NCBI RefSeq assembly: GCF_035083965.1
Contig: NC_089726.1
Coordinates: 13,459,501 to 13,523,500 of the forward strand
Reading direction: 5' to 3'
DNA length: 64,000 nucleotides
Origin: Branchiostoma lanceolatum
Taxonomy: Eukaryota; Chordata; Leptocardii; Amphioxiformes; Branchiostomatidae
The notes beneath the pieces were generated by a model. It searched no databases. It was given only the letters and a program-made list of their open reading frames with translations, and was not told where the DNA came from. Shown here piece by piece: positions 35,701 through 46,994 of the stretch (position 1 is the stretch's first letter; every line of letters starts with the position of its first letter). Made by a program: the position numbers and the translations under genes.

Positions 35701-38700
35701 TTCTCTTTCTCATATTGAACTCAGGTCCTGCGACAGATGAGGAAGCTTAACTGGCAGGAGGAAGATGTAAGTACATGTTATGTTTAATGTTTTATTTCAA
35801 ATGCCAATCTTATAGCTGCAGAACACTAACTCTATGACATAGCTATAAGCAACTGCAGGACATTTCTACAACTGCAGATGCAGAAAGCAGTGAATGATGA
35901 TAGCTATAAGACAATCACACTAAAGATGCATGTAACTGTCTAATCCATGTTACTGTCTGTTACAGACTTGCAGGTATGCCATCAAAAGTCTGACCCGTGT
36001 CTGGAATGTTAAGTACAACAACGTCCACTGTGTGGCCAACATGCTGGCTGGACTGGTCCCATACCAGGAGAACGTGGGAATTCTGATAGTGGATGGCATT
36101 CTGGAAGAAATCCGTCTTGGAATGGAGGTGAGTATTGCATTTTTAATTTTGGTTTTGAGTTCTGATACTTGTTGGTAGAATTTCAATGTCTCAATAGATT
36201 TACTTTTTGATTGTCATTTTTTCCTTGTAGATATTTCTGTCACTGATGGTCCATTTTTTCCAATAGATCAACGACCCTAAGTACAACCAGCGCCGTGTCA
36301 GTGCCGCCAAGTACCTGGGTGAGCTGTACAACTACCGGCTGGTGGAGTCCGCTGTCATCTTCAAGACTCTCTACTCCTTCATCACCTTTGGAGTCTCCCT
36401 TGACTGTAAGTCTAAGGTTTACTTACTGAGTTGTGGTCTTCTTCATTAGGAGGTTGTATTACAGTAAATATATTCTGAAGAAAAAGACTCTTTTTTTCAC
36501 AACCAAGGGATTTATTCAACCGACGTTTCGGTGACCCTCTGTCACCTTCTTCAAGGCAATTCTGACTGGTTCACATAGCAATACAGCACAGGTGTTGCTG
36601 CTTATACATATTAATGAGATGCAAACGCAAAATATTTACATATGTACAAACACAGGGGATGACATCACTATGCGGTCCCAAACATACAGAAGTGTAACAC
36701 ATACACAACTACATATCGATCAACAAACGATGCAACGATTATTTCTTTAGGATGCGGTCCCAAACGTGACTGAGTCTATGAGGGGGGATATAGACTCAGT
36801 CACGTTTGGGACCGCATCCTAAAGAAATAATCGTTGCATCGTTTGTTGATCGATATGTAGTTGTGTATGTGTTACACTTCTGTATGTTTGGGACCGCATA
36901 GTGATGTCATCCCCTGTGTTTGTACATATGTAAATATTTTGCGTTTGCATCTCATTAATATGTATAAGCAGCAACACCTGTGCTGTATTGCTATGTGAAC
37001 CAGTCAGAATTGCCTTGAAGAAGGTGACAGAGGGTCACCGAAACGTCGGTTGAATAAATCCCTTGGTTGTGAAAAAAAGAGTCTTTTTCTTCAGTGACTT
37101 ACCAACCTGATGAAACTATTCACGGAAGTAAATATATTCATTGCTATGCATGCAAAGGTCTGGTCATAGGTAATGTTGGTCAATGTAAAGTTATCTACAT
37201 ATTTTGCATTGGGACTACATTGCCTGGAACTATATAACAAAGTCAGTACTGTTCATCCCTCATGTACCTCCCCCCTGTAGCTGCTGTTCCGACCCCCCTG
37301 GACCCCCCTGAGCACATGTTCCGTATCAGGTTGGTGTGTGTACTACTGGACACATGCGGGCAGTACTTCGACAGGGGCTCCAGCAAAAGGAAACTGGACT
37401 GTTTCCTCATCTACTTCCAGGTACTGTGGCTCACACTAGTAGGGTTTAAACACTAATGCAGAATATAATCATCTTACAAAAATTGAAAACCTGTGTAACA
37501 TTTGTAATGGATAGTCCTTCCACAGCTTGTCACGTTATGCTGTCCATGCACAGACAGACACACTAACGGAACCCAAAACATAACCTTCATGGTGAAAGTA
37601 AAAAGATTTACAAATGTACTTGGCCATTATCACATTGATATAATGATTAGCAAAGACTTCAAGTTCATTCATAGAATGGTACGAAATGTTTCTTCTTGTA
37701 TACTGATTTCAGCGGTACATCTGGGTGAAGAAGTCCAACCCTACATGGACAGAAGCCCACCCCTTCCCTATTGAGGTGGACTTTATGGTGTCAGATACAG
37801 TCGAGGCTCTGAGACCCAAGCTGAAACTGAGCTCCAGTCAGGAGGAGGCTGTGAAAGCTGTGGAGGAGTTGGAACAGGAGTACAGGAATAAATACTGTGA
37901 GTGGGATTTCTACAGACTGTGGAGTTGGAAAATACCATGCTTTTTAAGCCAGGGGGCCCATTTTTTCACAACAAGGCATTGTGTAGAATAAACGTAGAGG
38001 GAAAAGTTGTAGGAGAATTCTGACAATTTGTCAGATTGTGGAATATCATGGACGTGTGATAGACGCCTGTCTTTATATATTTTTCAAGGTTCTTAATTTC
38101 AAAGGTTGTTTTATGAAGGACAGATTGTGTCAAAAAGGCATTTACAGTGTTGTACTTGTAATTGATTACATTGGTATGTTACTATGTTTAAATGTGGAAT
38201 CCATTTGACACCATAGCTCTTCCTGGGCAGCCAGAAGTACAGCAGCCTGTCACAACTCAGGAGGGACTCACCACTATTGCTGAGGGGGAGGAGGGGGCAG
38301 AACCCACTCCACAAGGTACCGTTACAACACTTACTTAGATTCTTAATGCAGGGAGGTGTTATTTGTAACTTGAAACTACTTTCTCGTTCGAACAAGTGTA
38401 TCACGGAAAAGGTGTTGCTGCTTGGATAGACTTTATTGATTAAGTTAAACCGTTATGCTTTTAACGAGTTTGCTCAGTGCAAGGCCACAGAGACGACTAC
38501 CTGGGCACTGAACTAATACTCACTGAAGCAGTACCTCTTCTCCCTTAGTCAGAAACTTTAAGCTTAGGTAAGCTCAACTAACTGACTCAATAGGAGAAGC
38601 AGGGGTCACAAAGGCTGCTCAGGAAATTCCATACCCCATTTAACCAGAATGGGTTTGATCCACTCACACCAGGAAGGACCCCTCCTCTTTTCCGTGGGGC

Positions 38701-41700
38701 GGGTTCTTTAACATGCTCTTTGCATCTATCACCACGTAGTTAACCTGGCCCAGCAGGTGGGAGCACTGTCCATCCAGGAGGTTGATGACTATGAAGGGAG
38801 TGACCAGGAGGAGATGGCGTACGAGCAGGATGGGAGTCAGAGCGGCAGTCAGACGGAGAGTCAGAGTCAGAGTCAGCACCACACCGGGAGGGAGCATGCC
38901 GACGAGGCCGGGGAGGAGGTAACATGGCCTGTCTTATGTTGAACATGGAGGGAGAAACGAGCTGAAGAAAGGAAGGAGAAGGCATGAAGGAAGCTTCAAG
39001 ACAGATTAGCTTCAGTCTTTGATTCTGTCACTTCCTGGAATAGCACTGTCTTGCTCCTCTTTACCAGGAACATTGAGAGTTTTTTTAGATGTGAAAACCT
39101 TAAGAATGGATGTCTTTATTTTGACTGCTATAACCAATCAACCACTGGTTCCTCAGTGAAGCCTGCTGGCATGGGTTCTTTACGTAAGCCATTTAGACAA
39201 AAGTTGTCTTCGGTCATTGGTTCTTTTCTTTGTATCTAAGGGGCAATGCTAAAAGACTTGCACTATGAAAGGTGTAATATTTTATGCCACACCTATGTGC
39301 TAGCCTAAGTGTATCAATGATTGTAGTAGGTATCTGTAATGAAGAACTCTACTCCACCAGGTGTACTCTGAAGATGACAGGGATGATGAAGGATCACTGG
39401 ACTCCATGTGGGAGACGGGCGAGGACGAGAAGGTTGCTATAGCAACAGCCGTGGGCCTGACCTTTCTAAGCATGTGCACTGATATGTGTGTGATTAACCA
39501 GGAATATTCCCTAACAACAGCAGCTGAGCAGCAGTCTAACTAACTGAAGGTCTTGCAGGTTTCAGTAGTGGGAATAACAGTGATATTTTTCTTAGATGCA
39601 TACATGTATGTCTTCTATGAATGTATTGTGGACTGTTGTATGACAGGTACAAATGTAGTGTGCATGTGAAGAGAAAGACCAATAAGGAAAGAATGACTAG
39701 CAGGGTCCGGTGCTGCAAAGATGACCAACAGCGTTTTACCAGGAGACATGTTATCACTCATCCCTGCATGGAGATTGTGTCAGCCTGAAGTGTGGTTTGT
39801 CAGGAGTCTGTAACTTGCAGATTGTGCTGTGACTGTCACTGTTAGTAGGTGTGTGCCACATTTTCACTTGCCTCCAAGAGCATTGGAAACTGAAGCAGGC
39901 AAGTTGATTTGACTAAAAACAGCACAATACATCCTTGTTCCAGGGAGACTATGATGAAGATGAGGATGAAGATGAGGATGAGATTTTGGACTCAGCAGGT
40001 GAGACGGAGGATGATGATGAGGTCACCCTGCTGATGGGAGGACCCAAACTGGTCAAGTGTGCCGAGGACGAGGACTTCATGTCAGCTTTTGACAAGATGC
40101 TAGCTGAAAACATCTCGGTAAGTTCTGTTATCTTCTTGGTATATATGAATTGCTGGACCTACTGTTTTGATGTTGGCTTCTCTACTATTTTCTCATATTG
40201 TTTTATAATATGTGTATGTATTTGCCATACGTCAGTCAATTTGTTTGGAGTCCCTGAAATTATTACAAACATTCTTCTTTCAGTATTGATATTTGTTTTC
40301 TGAAAGTCCTTTCATAAGTTTTGGAATGTATGTTAACAGCAGCTTAATACTCTGACAGTCTTCGTCTCACATGTTCACAATTTCCAGCACCGCAGCACTG
40401 AGACTGTGAAGGTTCCTACCTTGGACATTGCCATTCCACAGAACATGAAAGTCAAGGCTAAAGCAGGTACTGTATACACAGGTACTGAGATGTTTGTATA
40501 CACTGTCTTAAAGTACAGAAGAGCATGGTACTAAATATAGTCCATACACTTTATTTTTCTTCTGATCACTGTTGTCTTCAGTACTATTTGTACTACAGGT
40601 ACTTCAGTATGTTGTTCTTCAGATGTAATCTGTATTCAACGCTAAACAATATCCAAAAGACTGAATGAAGTGGGTCTTTCAAAAAGTAGTGCATTTGATG
40701 TACTCTCCAAGCAGAGGATGGGTTCCGGCAGGTTTTTGACGTGTTTTAGGCGTTTTTGTCGGCCTTTCTACTTTTTCATTTTTTTTTTGTCTCTATAAAC
40801 CCAACCTCTGCCGGCACTGACCTCGGGGCGGGGCAAACCTATTTACTTCCATTGAAAAAAGGTGGCAGTACTCCTCCCCGAGAACCATTAGATTATCATT
40901 AGTGGTAACAATTTTATTGCGCCGGATTATCACACATCCGGCAAGTGTAGCGGCTTTCACGGGGCCGCGCCGGTCCCCCGCTGACTGCCCTATTCATGCG
41001 ACAGGCTGATCTCACGCCGGCATGAACATTGATAGCATCATAACGTAAATTTCAATTGGATACCTCACAAGAAAATTGAGAAAATACACTAGTGCATGAA
41101 CAAGGCATATAAATAGATGTGTATTGCGTATCAACTTGAAACGCATCAATTATGCAATTATATCAGGACTCGTTATTAAATGAATTACAAACGGGAACAT
41201 GCACCTTACGTTTACATGCGGTTAACGCATGCCTCCGCTCGCTGTGTTCAGATTGGAAGAGAAGTTTTCAACAACAACAGCGAAATTGGTGATGAAGCTC
41301 TACTAACAGAGGCTTGAAAATTCCCAAATGGCACCAGAGGATAGTACAGTTTTTTGTGTGATTCGGTCTTTGATGGTTCTTTTATGGTAAAAGAGTTCAG
41401 TCACGATAGGCAAATCATTTGCTGACGGACATCGTAGCGATCTTCCAACATGGCGCCCCGTGATTGTTTTGCATACACATGTGGGTGGTTTAGAGTCTTT
41501 TATGAGATTCTACGATTTCCTCACACTACAACATTGCATTTCCGCAGCGGGTAGTCAAAATGAGAGGATTTATGGATATTTTCGGGCTGTACTTTGTCTT
41601 CTGGTACGGCGGTCAAAATCGGTCTGGATCGGAGTTGAGCATCGCGGATTGGAAAGATGGAAACCCCGGCCCAATGTTTTTCGCTGCACGCTGAGATGAT

Positions 41701-43715
41701 CTTAGTTATTTCATACGAAAGTAAGTGCAATTAGCCAAAGGATACGAGAAGCGTAAGAACATTACGTAAAGAACATAGCATGACAAGTAATGCCACGACC
41801 GTTGGACCAAGGATTAGGTCCTTGCATGGTTTGACTAGGCCGGAAGTTCTGTGGCGCAGGGGGAGGGAATCTCGTGCCTGGCCGGGCACGCTTCGCACCT
41901 ACTTATAAAACGCTTGTAATGTGTTGCAGCGATTAGTTTTATTAGGCTTTGATCAGTCCGTCTGCCGGCAGAGGTTGGGTTTATAGAGACAACAAAAAAA
42001 TGAAAAAGTAGAAAGGCCGACAAAAACGCCTAAAAACACGTCAAAAACCTGCCGGAACCCATCCTCTGCTTGGAGAGTACATTTGATGAGGACATGTAAG
42101 CATAAAATCTTTTTGCCCTTAAACTGCCAGTATTCTATCAGATACAGCAAGTCTCTATGTGTCAACTGTGTTGTTGTTTTCGGAAAGGCAGTTTTATAAT
42201 TGTAGTGTTTGCTTCTTCCCCTTCTGTAGCTCCTATTGAGCCGAGACCTGAGAGTCCCACTGATACGGTCAACTTTGTCCTCATGACCAGGAGGGGGAAC
42301 AAGGCTCAGGTAGGTCTGCTTTTCTTCTGAAATTATTGTTATCTCACCAGATTATCCATACTGAATTATAGGAGTGGTTGACCTAGAATACGTGTTATTG
42401 TACATTATGTATAATGCCTGACTGACAGCATCTACTTCAATATTTAGTTTAGTTTTGCAATCTATTTAGAGCAGTGCAGAAAACCTTGCAGCTTGAACTA
42501 GTTACTGTATGCCATCGCCCTGTGCTCTACATGAACAGTTCTGTTTCCCTCCCCCACAGTATCACAACCTGGACATCCCTGTGACCTCTGACCTTGCCAT
42601 CAACCTCAGGAACAGGGAACAGGTGGGTTTCAAATTATCAGCTGTACTTTTAACCATTGGCTGAAATCTGCTTTACATGCATTTTCAAAAACACTTCCAA
42701 GCATTTTCAAAAACACCCAGGTGCATTTTCAAAATCACCTTCATAAAATGAATTGGACCCTCTACAATGCGTTTACTTCACAACAGCACTCTAAGATACA
42801 CTCTAGAATGCATTTGTATCAGCTCAGCGGGGGATAACATACATGTACATGTATGCATATAAAGCTGACATAAAACTATTATGATTTTGTCCTTGTGTTT
42901 CTTTCATTTTTTTAATACCTATTTTAGGGCAGTCAAATTGTCTGCTGTATGGAGCTCCTTATATTATAAAGGTATATGTCATCACAATACCATAGTTAAG
43001 CTTTTACTTTGTACTACTATATGTGCTGATGTATATTGTTTTCCATTCATTACCACCACCCTCCCCTGCAGGCTGAGCTGGAGGAGAAGCAGAGGCTGAA
43101 ACAGCTGACACTCGACATCCACGAGAAGATGGAGGAAGAGGAACTGCAAGGTGAGACACTGACAGCACTTTAGTACATAATATGTATTTGTGGCGCTAAT
43201 TTTATCCTAAATAGCACTTTTGATAATTTTGTATGCTTGATGTAACAGCTGTAAGTTTAATTGAAAACAAGGTGGTCACCTCCTATTTTGGTTCTAGTAA
43301 GCCTTGCCAGACCTCAGTGAGCTTATCAGTAGTTTAAAGTGTTAATAGCTATTTAAAGACATACACGTTGCTCTGTGACTTCCTTGCAGAGTCCCTTGCA
43401 GCCCTGAACAGACCAGGTCCTGCTAACCTGAACAGGGAGCGCCGCCCAAAGTACCAACCTCCAAAAGGTGCTCCTAATGCTGACCTCATCTTCTCAACAG
43501 GAGGAAAGTACGTATCCCTAACACCCTTCATTCTGCTTCCTTTAGAACATAATTTGTAATGTATTGACAAGACATGTATAAATAATAATGACAGTTGCTG
43601 AGTAGAGATCAAGTATAATGAAGGGTTTGAATTGATGAACAGGTACAAAAAGTTTAGATGATAAATGTTGTGAGGATGTGATGTCAGCTGTCTGTATTGT
43701 TTCAGGAGGCGGTAG
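23725..43715 (+). CDS. UPF2: UPF2 nonsense-mediated decay factor
   Basis: UPF2 bridges UPF1 to UPF3 on exon-junction complexes and triggers decay of transcripts with early stops. I find 38 coding exons with consistent phases, giving 1,468 residues (human 1,272). The first is 23725-24438 and the last 43706-43715, ending GGKRR and stop as in human GGRRR. Residues 1-240 are rich in Arg, Asp, Lys and Glu. Three MIF4G domains follow: the first from KKNTAFVKKLKTITEQQRES (27138 on), the second from LLEGFLQQLPNCVNREFIDN (31671 on), the third from KIRPPMHEYIRKLLYKDLSK to the exon at 37713-37896. An acidic stretch (GDYDEDEDEDEDEILD) precedes the UPF1-binding end (NLNRERRPKYQPPKGAPNAD). The ATG is the first in an exon whose acceptor is at 23641. 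Middle exons include 28081-28260, 33532-33648, 35966-36127, 37281-37420 and 39944-40117. AATAAA sites lie at 44393 and 44794. Confidence 0.95.
27904..27998 (+). ncRNA. hammerhead-ribozyme-like repeat, copy 1
   Basis: In a UPF2 intron. Order: 5' strand AGTCA, core CTGACAA (hammerhead consensus CUGANGA, here A for the last G), a stem-loop around GGATG, then GAGACGTC (consensus GAAAC plus cleavage triplet GTC), then TGAC, pairing with the first strand. The flanks 27904-27935 and 27967-27998 are imperfect inverted repeats, so the helix could extend to about 30 bp. Two core positions are off consensus, so this copy is probably inactive. Confidence 0.45.
30428..30510 (+). repeat. tandem duplication of a UPF2 3' splice site
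   Basis: TAG followed by GGTGAGATAGGAGAGAACAC appears twice about 55 bp apart. The second copy (exon from 30489) continues in frame as GEIGENTLWEDEE. The first (from about 30434) would read GEIGENTLCVTSRLCLL and then a stop. Both copies have a usable AG, so there is a real choice of acceptors. Confidence 0.8.
32404..32494 (+). ncRNA. hammerhead-ribozyme-like repeat, copy 2
   Basis: Second copy of the repeat, in another UPF2 intron. It reads AGTCA, CTGACAA, the stem AGACAGC-GGAT-GCTGTCT, GAAACGTC and TGACT. Stem I (AGTCA/TGACT), stem II (7 bp) and the GAAAC-GTC part match a minimal hammerhead as known from Penelope-like elements and retrozymes. The one core mismatch is A for G in CTGACGA, as CpG decay would produce. 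Cleavage activity is not shown by sequence. Confidence 0.5.
34142..35253. mobile_element. pogo/Tc1-like nonautonomous element
   Basis: Imperfect terminal inverted repeats of about 27 bp, CAGTCAAACCTGCCTATAGC on the left and the complement of CAGTCAAACCTGTATTAGCG on the right, each flanked by TA. TA duplication and a CAGT start fit pogo/Tc1-type elements. No transposase frame was found. A related end, CAGTCAAACTTGGTCTACCG, lies at 34302 and may mark a nested insertion. The element is in the UPF2 intron after the exon at 34021-34122. Confidence 0.65.
36476..37126. mobile_element. 650-bp near-perfect palindromic insertion with 33-bp tail
   Basis: Two arms of about 300 bp (36476-36777 and about 36794-37093) are almost exact reverse complements around a short GGGGGGA-containing centre. 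The right arm continues for 33 bp (37094-37126). A 13-bp duplication, AGTAAATATATTC, flanks it at 36463-36475 and 37127-37139. Each arm has the hairpin GGTGACAGAGGGTCACC followed by GAAACGTC. Inverted terminal units, an asymmetric extension and a variable target duplication recall Penelope-like elements; that link is my inference. It lies in a UPF2 intron. Confidence 0.7.
38640..38735. repeat. possible SINE body fragment
   Basis: GTGGGGCGGGTTCTTTAAC resembles the central phrase of the SINE-like repeat near 8370 (GTGGTGGGTTCTTTAAC). It lies just before the acceptor of the UPF2 exon at 38740. The match is short, so this is tentative. Confidence 0.3.
40701..42079. mobile_element. nonautonomous DNA transposon with long terminal inverted repeats
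   Basis: 1,379 bp in a UPF2 intron. The terminal inverted repeats are about 115 bp, start TACTCTCCAAGCAGAGGATG and look about 97% alike. The 9-bp duplication CATTTGATG flanks it at 40692-40700 and 42080-42088. A 9-bp duplication with long inverted ends fits the Mutator-like group best, but the ends alone do not prove the class. No transposase frame is seen. A degraded relative lies near 54430-54555. Confidence 0.8.
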
Positions 43716-44800
43716 GGAGAGAACAAGACGGACCCTGTAGAGGGCTCCGAGGCAGATCTGCCCAAGGGACAGCACCGGCCTGGCCACCACCAGCAGCAGA
43801 CAGCCCTTCCTCAGACAAGGCTCACCCATCACACTACAGAGGCCAGGGGGACACACCAAGGGCCAACTGCTATCCAGCAGGGCAGGGGTGTTGATCTGTG
43901 GCTCGCAGTTTAGGGTTACATTGGCAGGGATGAATACTGTATAGGGACATCACTGAAAATGCCACGTGGGAGAAAGACATGCCTTTTTTAATCTCATCAA
44001 GTCAAGGTGGCTCCTCTTGTCTGAGAAGTTGGGATGATAAGAGACCTGCAGAATTTGGTCGACCCTGGGGTTATGGCTGGTTACGATTGACGAGGCGTCT
44101 GCTGGTCAGGGAAGGCTGGTCGCCTGCCCATGTTGTGTTTGATCCCCTGGGATTACGTTGTGGCAGCTCTCAAGGGGCGCATACATTATGAGACCGCCAC
44201 TCTCAGAGAACTGTTTCAGTTCCATCAAAGTTGGAATAAGGCATGTTCGAGTTCAGCTTTTTCTGTTTTATAAGGAGTAAACAGCAATGTGTTCTTAATT
44301 TTCATTGTTAGTTGGGCAATAGTGCAATGTAGAATGCTAAAGGCTTGTTATGTCTGTTTTATTCAATTGCAGCAGAAATATGTACTGTTTCCAATAAAGC
44401 AAAAATCCACAGGCTTGCAGATGTCAGCATAGTACATGATGTTGTGTATGTTTTGTAACTTCTTCAACTGCATTAAAGAAATAATTCCCAGCTTTTCCAA
44501 CACCGGAGGAGTAAAACTGTGTGTAAGACTTAAGATTTAAGTGTCTAAGACTTAACACTTGGCATTGGATTTAGATGCAAAAGCCTTTATGTTGCCATTG
44601 TAGTTGCCCTGTTTTTACTTGCTATTAATGGCCATTGTGGAAACAATTTTTGAGACATTTACCAGTCAATGTGCTATAATCATCCACTGCTAGAGTGCTT
44701 CAACTGTTATGCCATAAATGTGTAATGCTCTACAATCATTAGGATGCAGAAGGTAGAAACCAGTGTCAAGTATTAGTATGATGCTGCAAAGCAAATAAAG
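43716..44800 (+). other. UPF2 3' untranslated region
   Basis: Follows the UPF2 stop. Two AATAAA signals, at 44393-44398 and 44794-44799, are likely alternative ends. Short open frames here have no recognisable domain. Confidence 0.6.
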
Positions 44801-45159
44801 AACGCTTGTGAAAATTAAGTCAAGCAGGCTGAATAGTCAATGTGGTCTTTTGTTTTAATGATTCAGTGTACATGTATTGATAAAAGCTGTACATGCAATA
44901 TGCATGTCTGCTCTGAAAAACCGTATTCAGGATAATCATAAGTTGAGACAAATACTACATTTTCCTATTTTTATTTCCAACATAACAAGATAGCTAGTCC
45001 CCTCAACTTCCCTTCTTTAACTTTTCAGTGAAATTCTGGCATAAAAGATTGCAAAAAAACTGTTACAGACTAAGTCATGCTAAGTTTGTGGTTTGGACGG
45101 TTGACATGCCAAATATCTCAAATTCCTAGTTCTCAAGGACAGTATAGTGCTGATACTGT

Positions 45160-46854
45160 CTACTCTGCTCCCTTGATGCCAATGAAACCAACCTGTGTTC
45201 CAAACTGTGCCCCATCTCTCCTGTAGGAGAAAAACCTCTGCTCAGGCTCACATGCTGTGCACAATGTCACAGTAGCCTCTGTACCCTGGGTTCCATCATC
45301 AATGTTCTCCGGCTTGACCCCTGTCTGTTCCAGCAGCAGACGGGAAACCTTCCTCAAATCTATCGTGGGCTTCACTTTCCCTTCCTCCCGGACCACACAG
45401 GCTGGTTGAACAGCAGCAAACTTCTCCGCTACATCCTCCCCTACCTCAAAACAACAGGGACCAATGGAGGGACCAAGCACAGCCAGGACATCACATGTTA
45501 CAGTCCCGAAATTCTCGGCCATGGCACGCAGAGTTTCAGCTGCAACCCCAGCCAGCGTCCCCCGCCATCCTGAGTGAGCTGCTCCAACAACTTGATTGAC
45601 AGGATCAGCAAACAACATGGGGATGCAGTCTGCTCCTGGTGCTGCTATGGTGACACCTGGGCTGTTGGTGACGATAGCGTCGTATGCATCTGGAGGATCT
45701 TTCCCCACCACCCAGACCCTTGAACCATGCTCAGCCTTGGCAATGTAAAGCTTTTCCACATCAAACCCACATGCTGCAGCCAGGCGGTACCTGTTCTCCT
45801 GCACTACAACACGAGGATCGCGTCTGTTTGGGTTGAAGTTCAGATTGAGGGAGGACAGGGAGGAAAACAGAGACAGCCCACCAGAACGGGTTGAAAACCC
45901 ATGATAGAATATGTCAGGGACAATGGCTGACACCATGGGGCTGACTGTTCCTTTGCTTGGGATCTGTCTTAGGAAGTCAGAGACATGGGAGTCTGTGATA
46001 GGCAGCTCAGGAGAAGCATCCTGGACGTGAAGTTCTCTTTCTGAAGATGTTTCATATGTACCACCAGGGTCCTCGACAAAGACTGTCTCAATCTCATATG
46101 CTTTGGTGAAGAGAAGATCGTACACTGGCTTGACTTTCTCCCAGATTTCCTGTTGGGGAAGAGAGAATGAAGTCAGTCACTTCACATCAAAAAGGTTCTG
46201 CAATAGAATTCTTATTATTTGCACGTTCAAATGGTGGAAAAACGTCTTTCTGGTGTTGATCAAAGTGCCGATAACTTTTACATTAGAGATATATTGTTGT
46301 ATGAAAGGTCTGCCATCTCTTTCAACATGAGAAATTACATGTACATTATACATGACTTGTACATTTGTCACGCTCCATTATCAATTGCTCACAGTTCTAG
46401 AAAGTAAAGCGCAAATGCCCATTCTCTGGAGTAACAAATGTATACTTTTGCGTTGCAATATAAACGTGTATGGTGCCTAAAAAATTGAAATACTAATACA
46501 CACGGATTTCACCTTACTGTGAGACCATAGATGTGCATGCATTGGTTTTGTCCTGCTTAAAGCATAAATCAACAAAATCTATCCGTCTTACTAAAGTAAA
46601 GAAATAAAGAGCACTCACTGGAGTTGTAACAACACTAATGCATTTTTTCCCTTTTTTGTCGGCCTCACACTTGGCATGGAATACCTTCTTGATATTGTCC
46701 ATCATGCTCCCTAGCGGGTCCTCAGGAGTATTGAACTTGAAGTACAAATATGTATAATTTGAAACCTCCTTAATCACAGTATCCTTCACGTTTTCTAATC
46801 TTCTGGTTTCCACTACTGCACTGGTAAACTTTCCAGAGCCCCTATTTGCTCCTG
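45160..46854 (-). CDS. LACC1: LACC1/FAMIN (laccase-domain purine nucleoside enzyme)
   Basis: Human LACC1 (FAMIN) is a purine nucleoside phosphorylase/deaminase of the YfiH family that shapes macrophage metabolism. Two exons are clear: 46619 to about 46854, and 45160-46149, joined in phase 0. The large exon holds the whole enzyme domain: FYHGFSTRSGGLS, then the metal/catalytic His in AKAEHGSRVWVVG, Cys in APGADCIPMLFADP, His in VVGAAHSGWRGTLAGVA, then VLGPSIGPCCFEVGEDVAEK and the C-terminal TQVGFIGIKGAE. Human H250, C284 and H301 therefore have counterparts. About 410 residues are visible (human 430). The start is unresolved: no ATG opens the upstream exon, which seems to begin at an acceptor near 46851-46855, so a short first exon is missing. 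AATAAA on this strand lies at 44970-44975. It diverges from TSR2. Confidence 0.9.
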
Positions 46855-46859
46855 CTGAC

Positions 46860-46994
46860 AGCAACAACAACAAAAGGGCCTTATGAATATGCTTGTTTTC
46901 AGTGGTCGCTTAATTTCCTCTCCGCCAACCTAAGAAGATCCCAAACTTCCGGGTTCACGAAAGGTCAACATTCCCATCATTCGTCAAAAACAAG
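46860..46994. promoter_or_regulatory. compact LACC1/TSR2 divergent promoter
   Basis: About 140 bp separate the first recognisable LACC1 exon from the TSR2 start. The TSR2 ATG sits in CAAGATGGCTGC, close to the YY1-type element AAGATGGCGGC often found at starts of housekeeping genes. The transcription start sites are not visible. Confidence 0.45.

Noticed and set aside
36476-37126. Assembly foldback artefact
   Set aside because: The 13-bp flanking duplication and the one-sided 33-bp tail are not expected from an artefact, though long reads should confirm.
43697-43894. Open frame after the UPF2 last exon
   Set aside because: The last exon closes with GGKRR and stop at 43715 in the proper phase; the other frame is 3' untranslated sequence.
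46855-46873. Extension of the LACC1 exon to a leucine-rich start
   Set aside because: The first codon would be TTG, and a splice acceptor lies in the same place, so a missing first exon is likelier.
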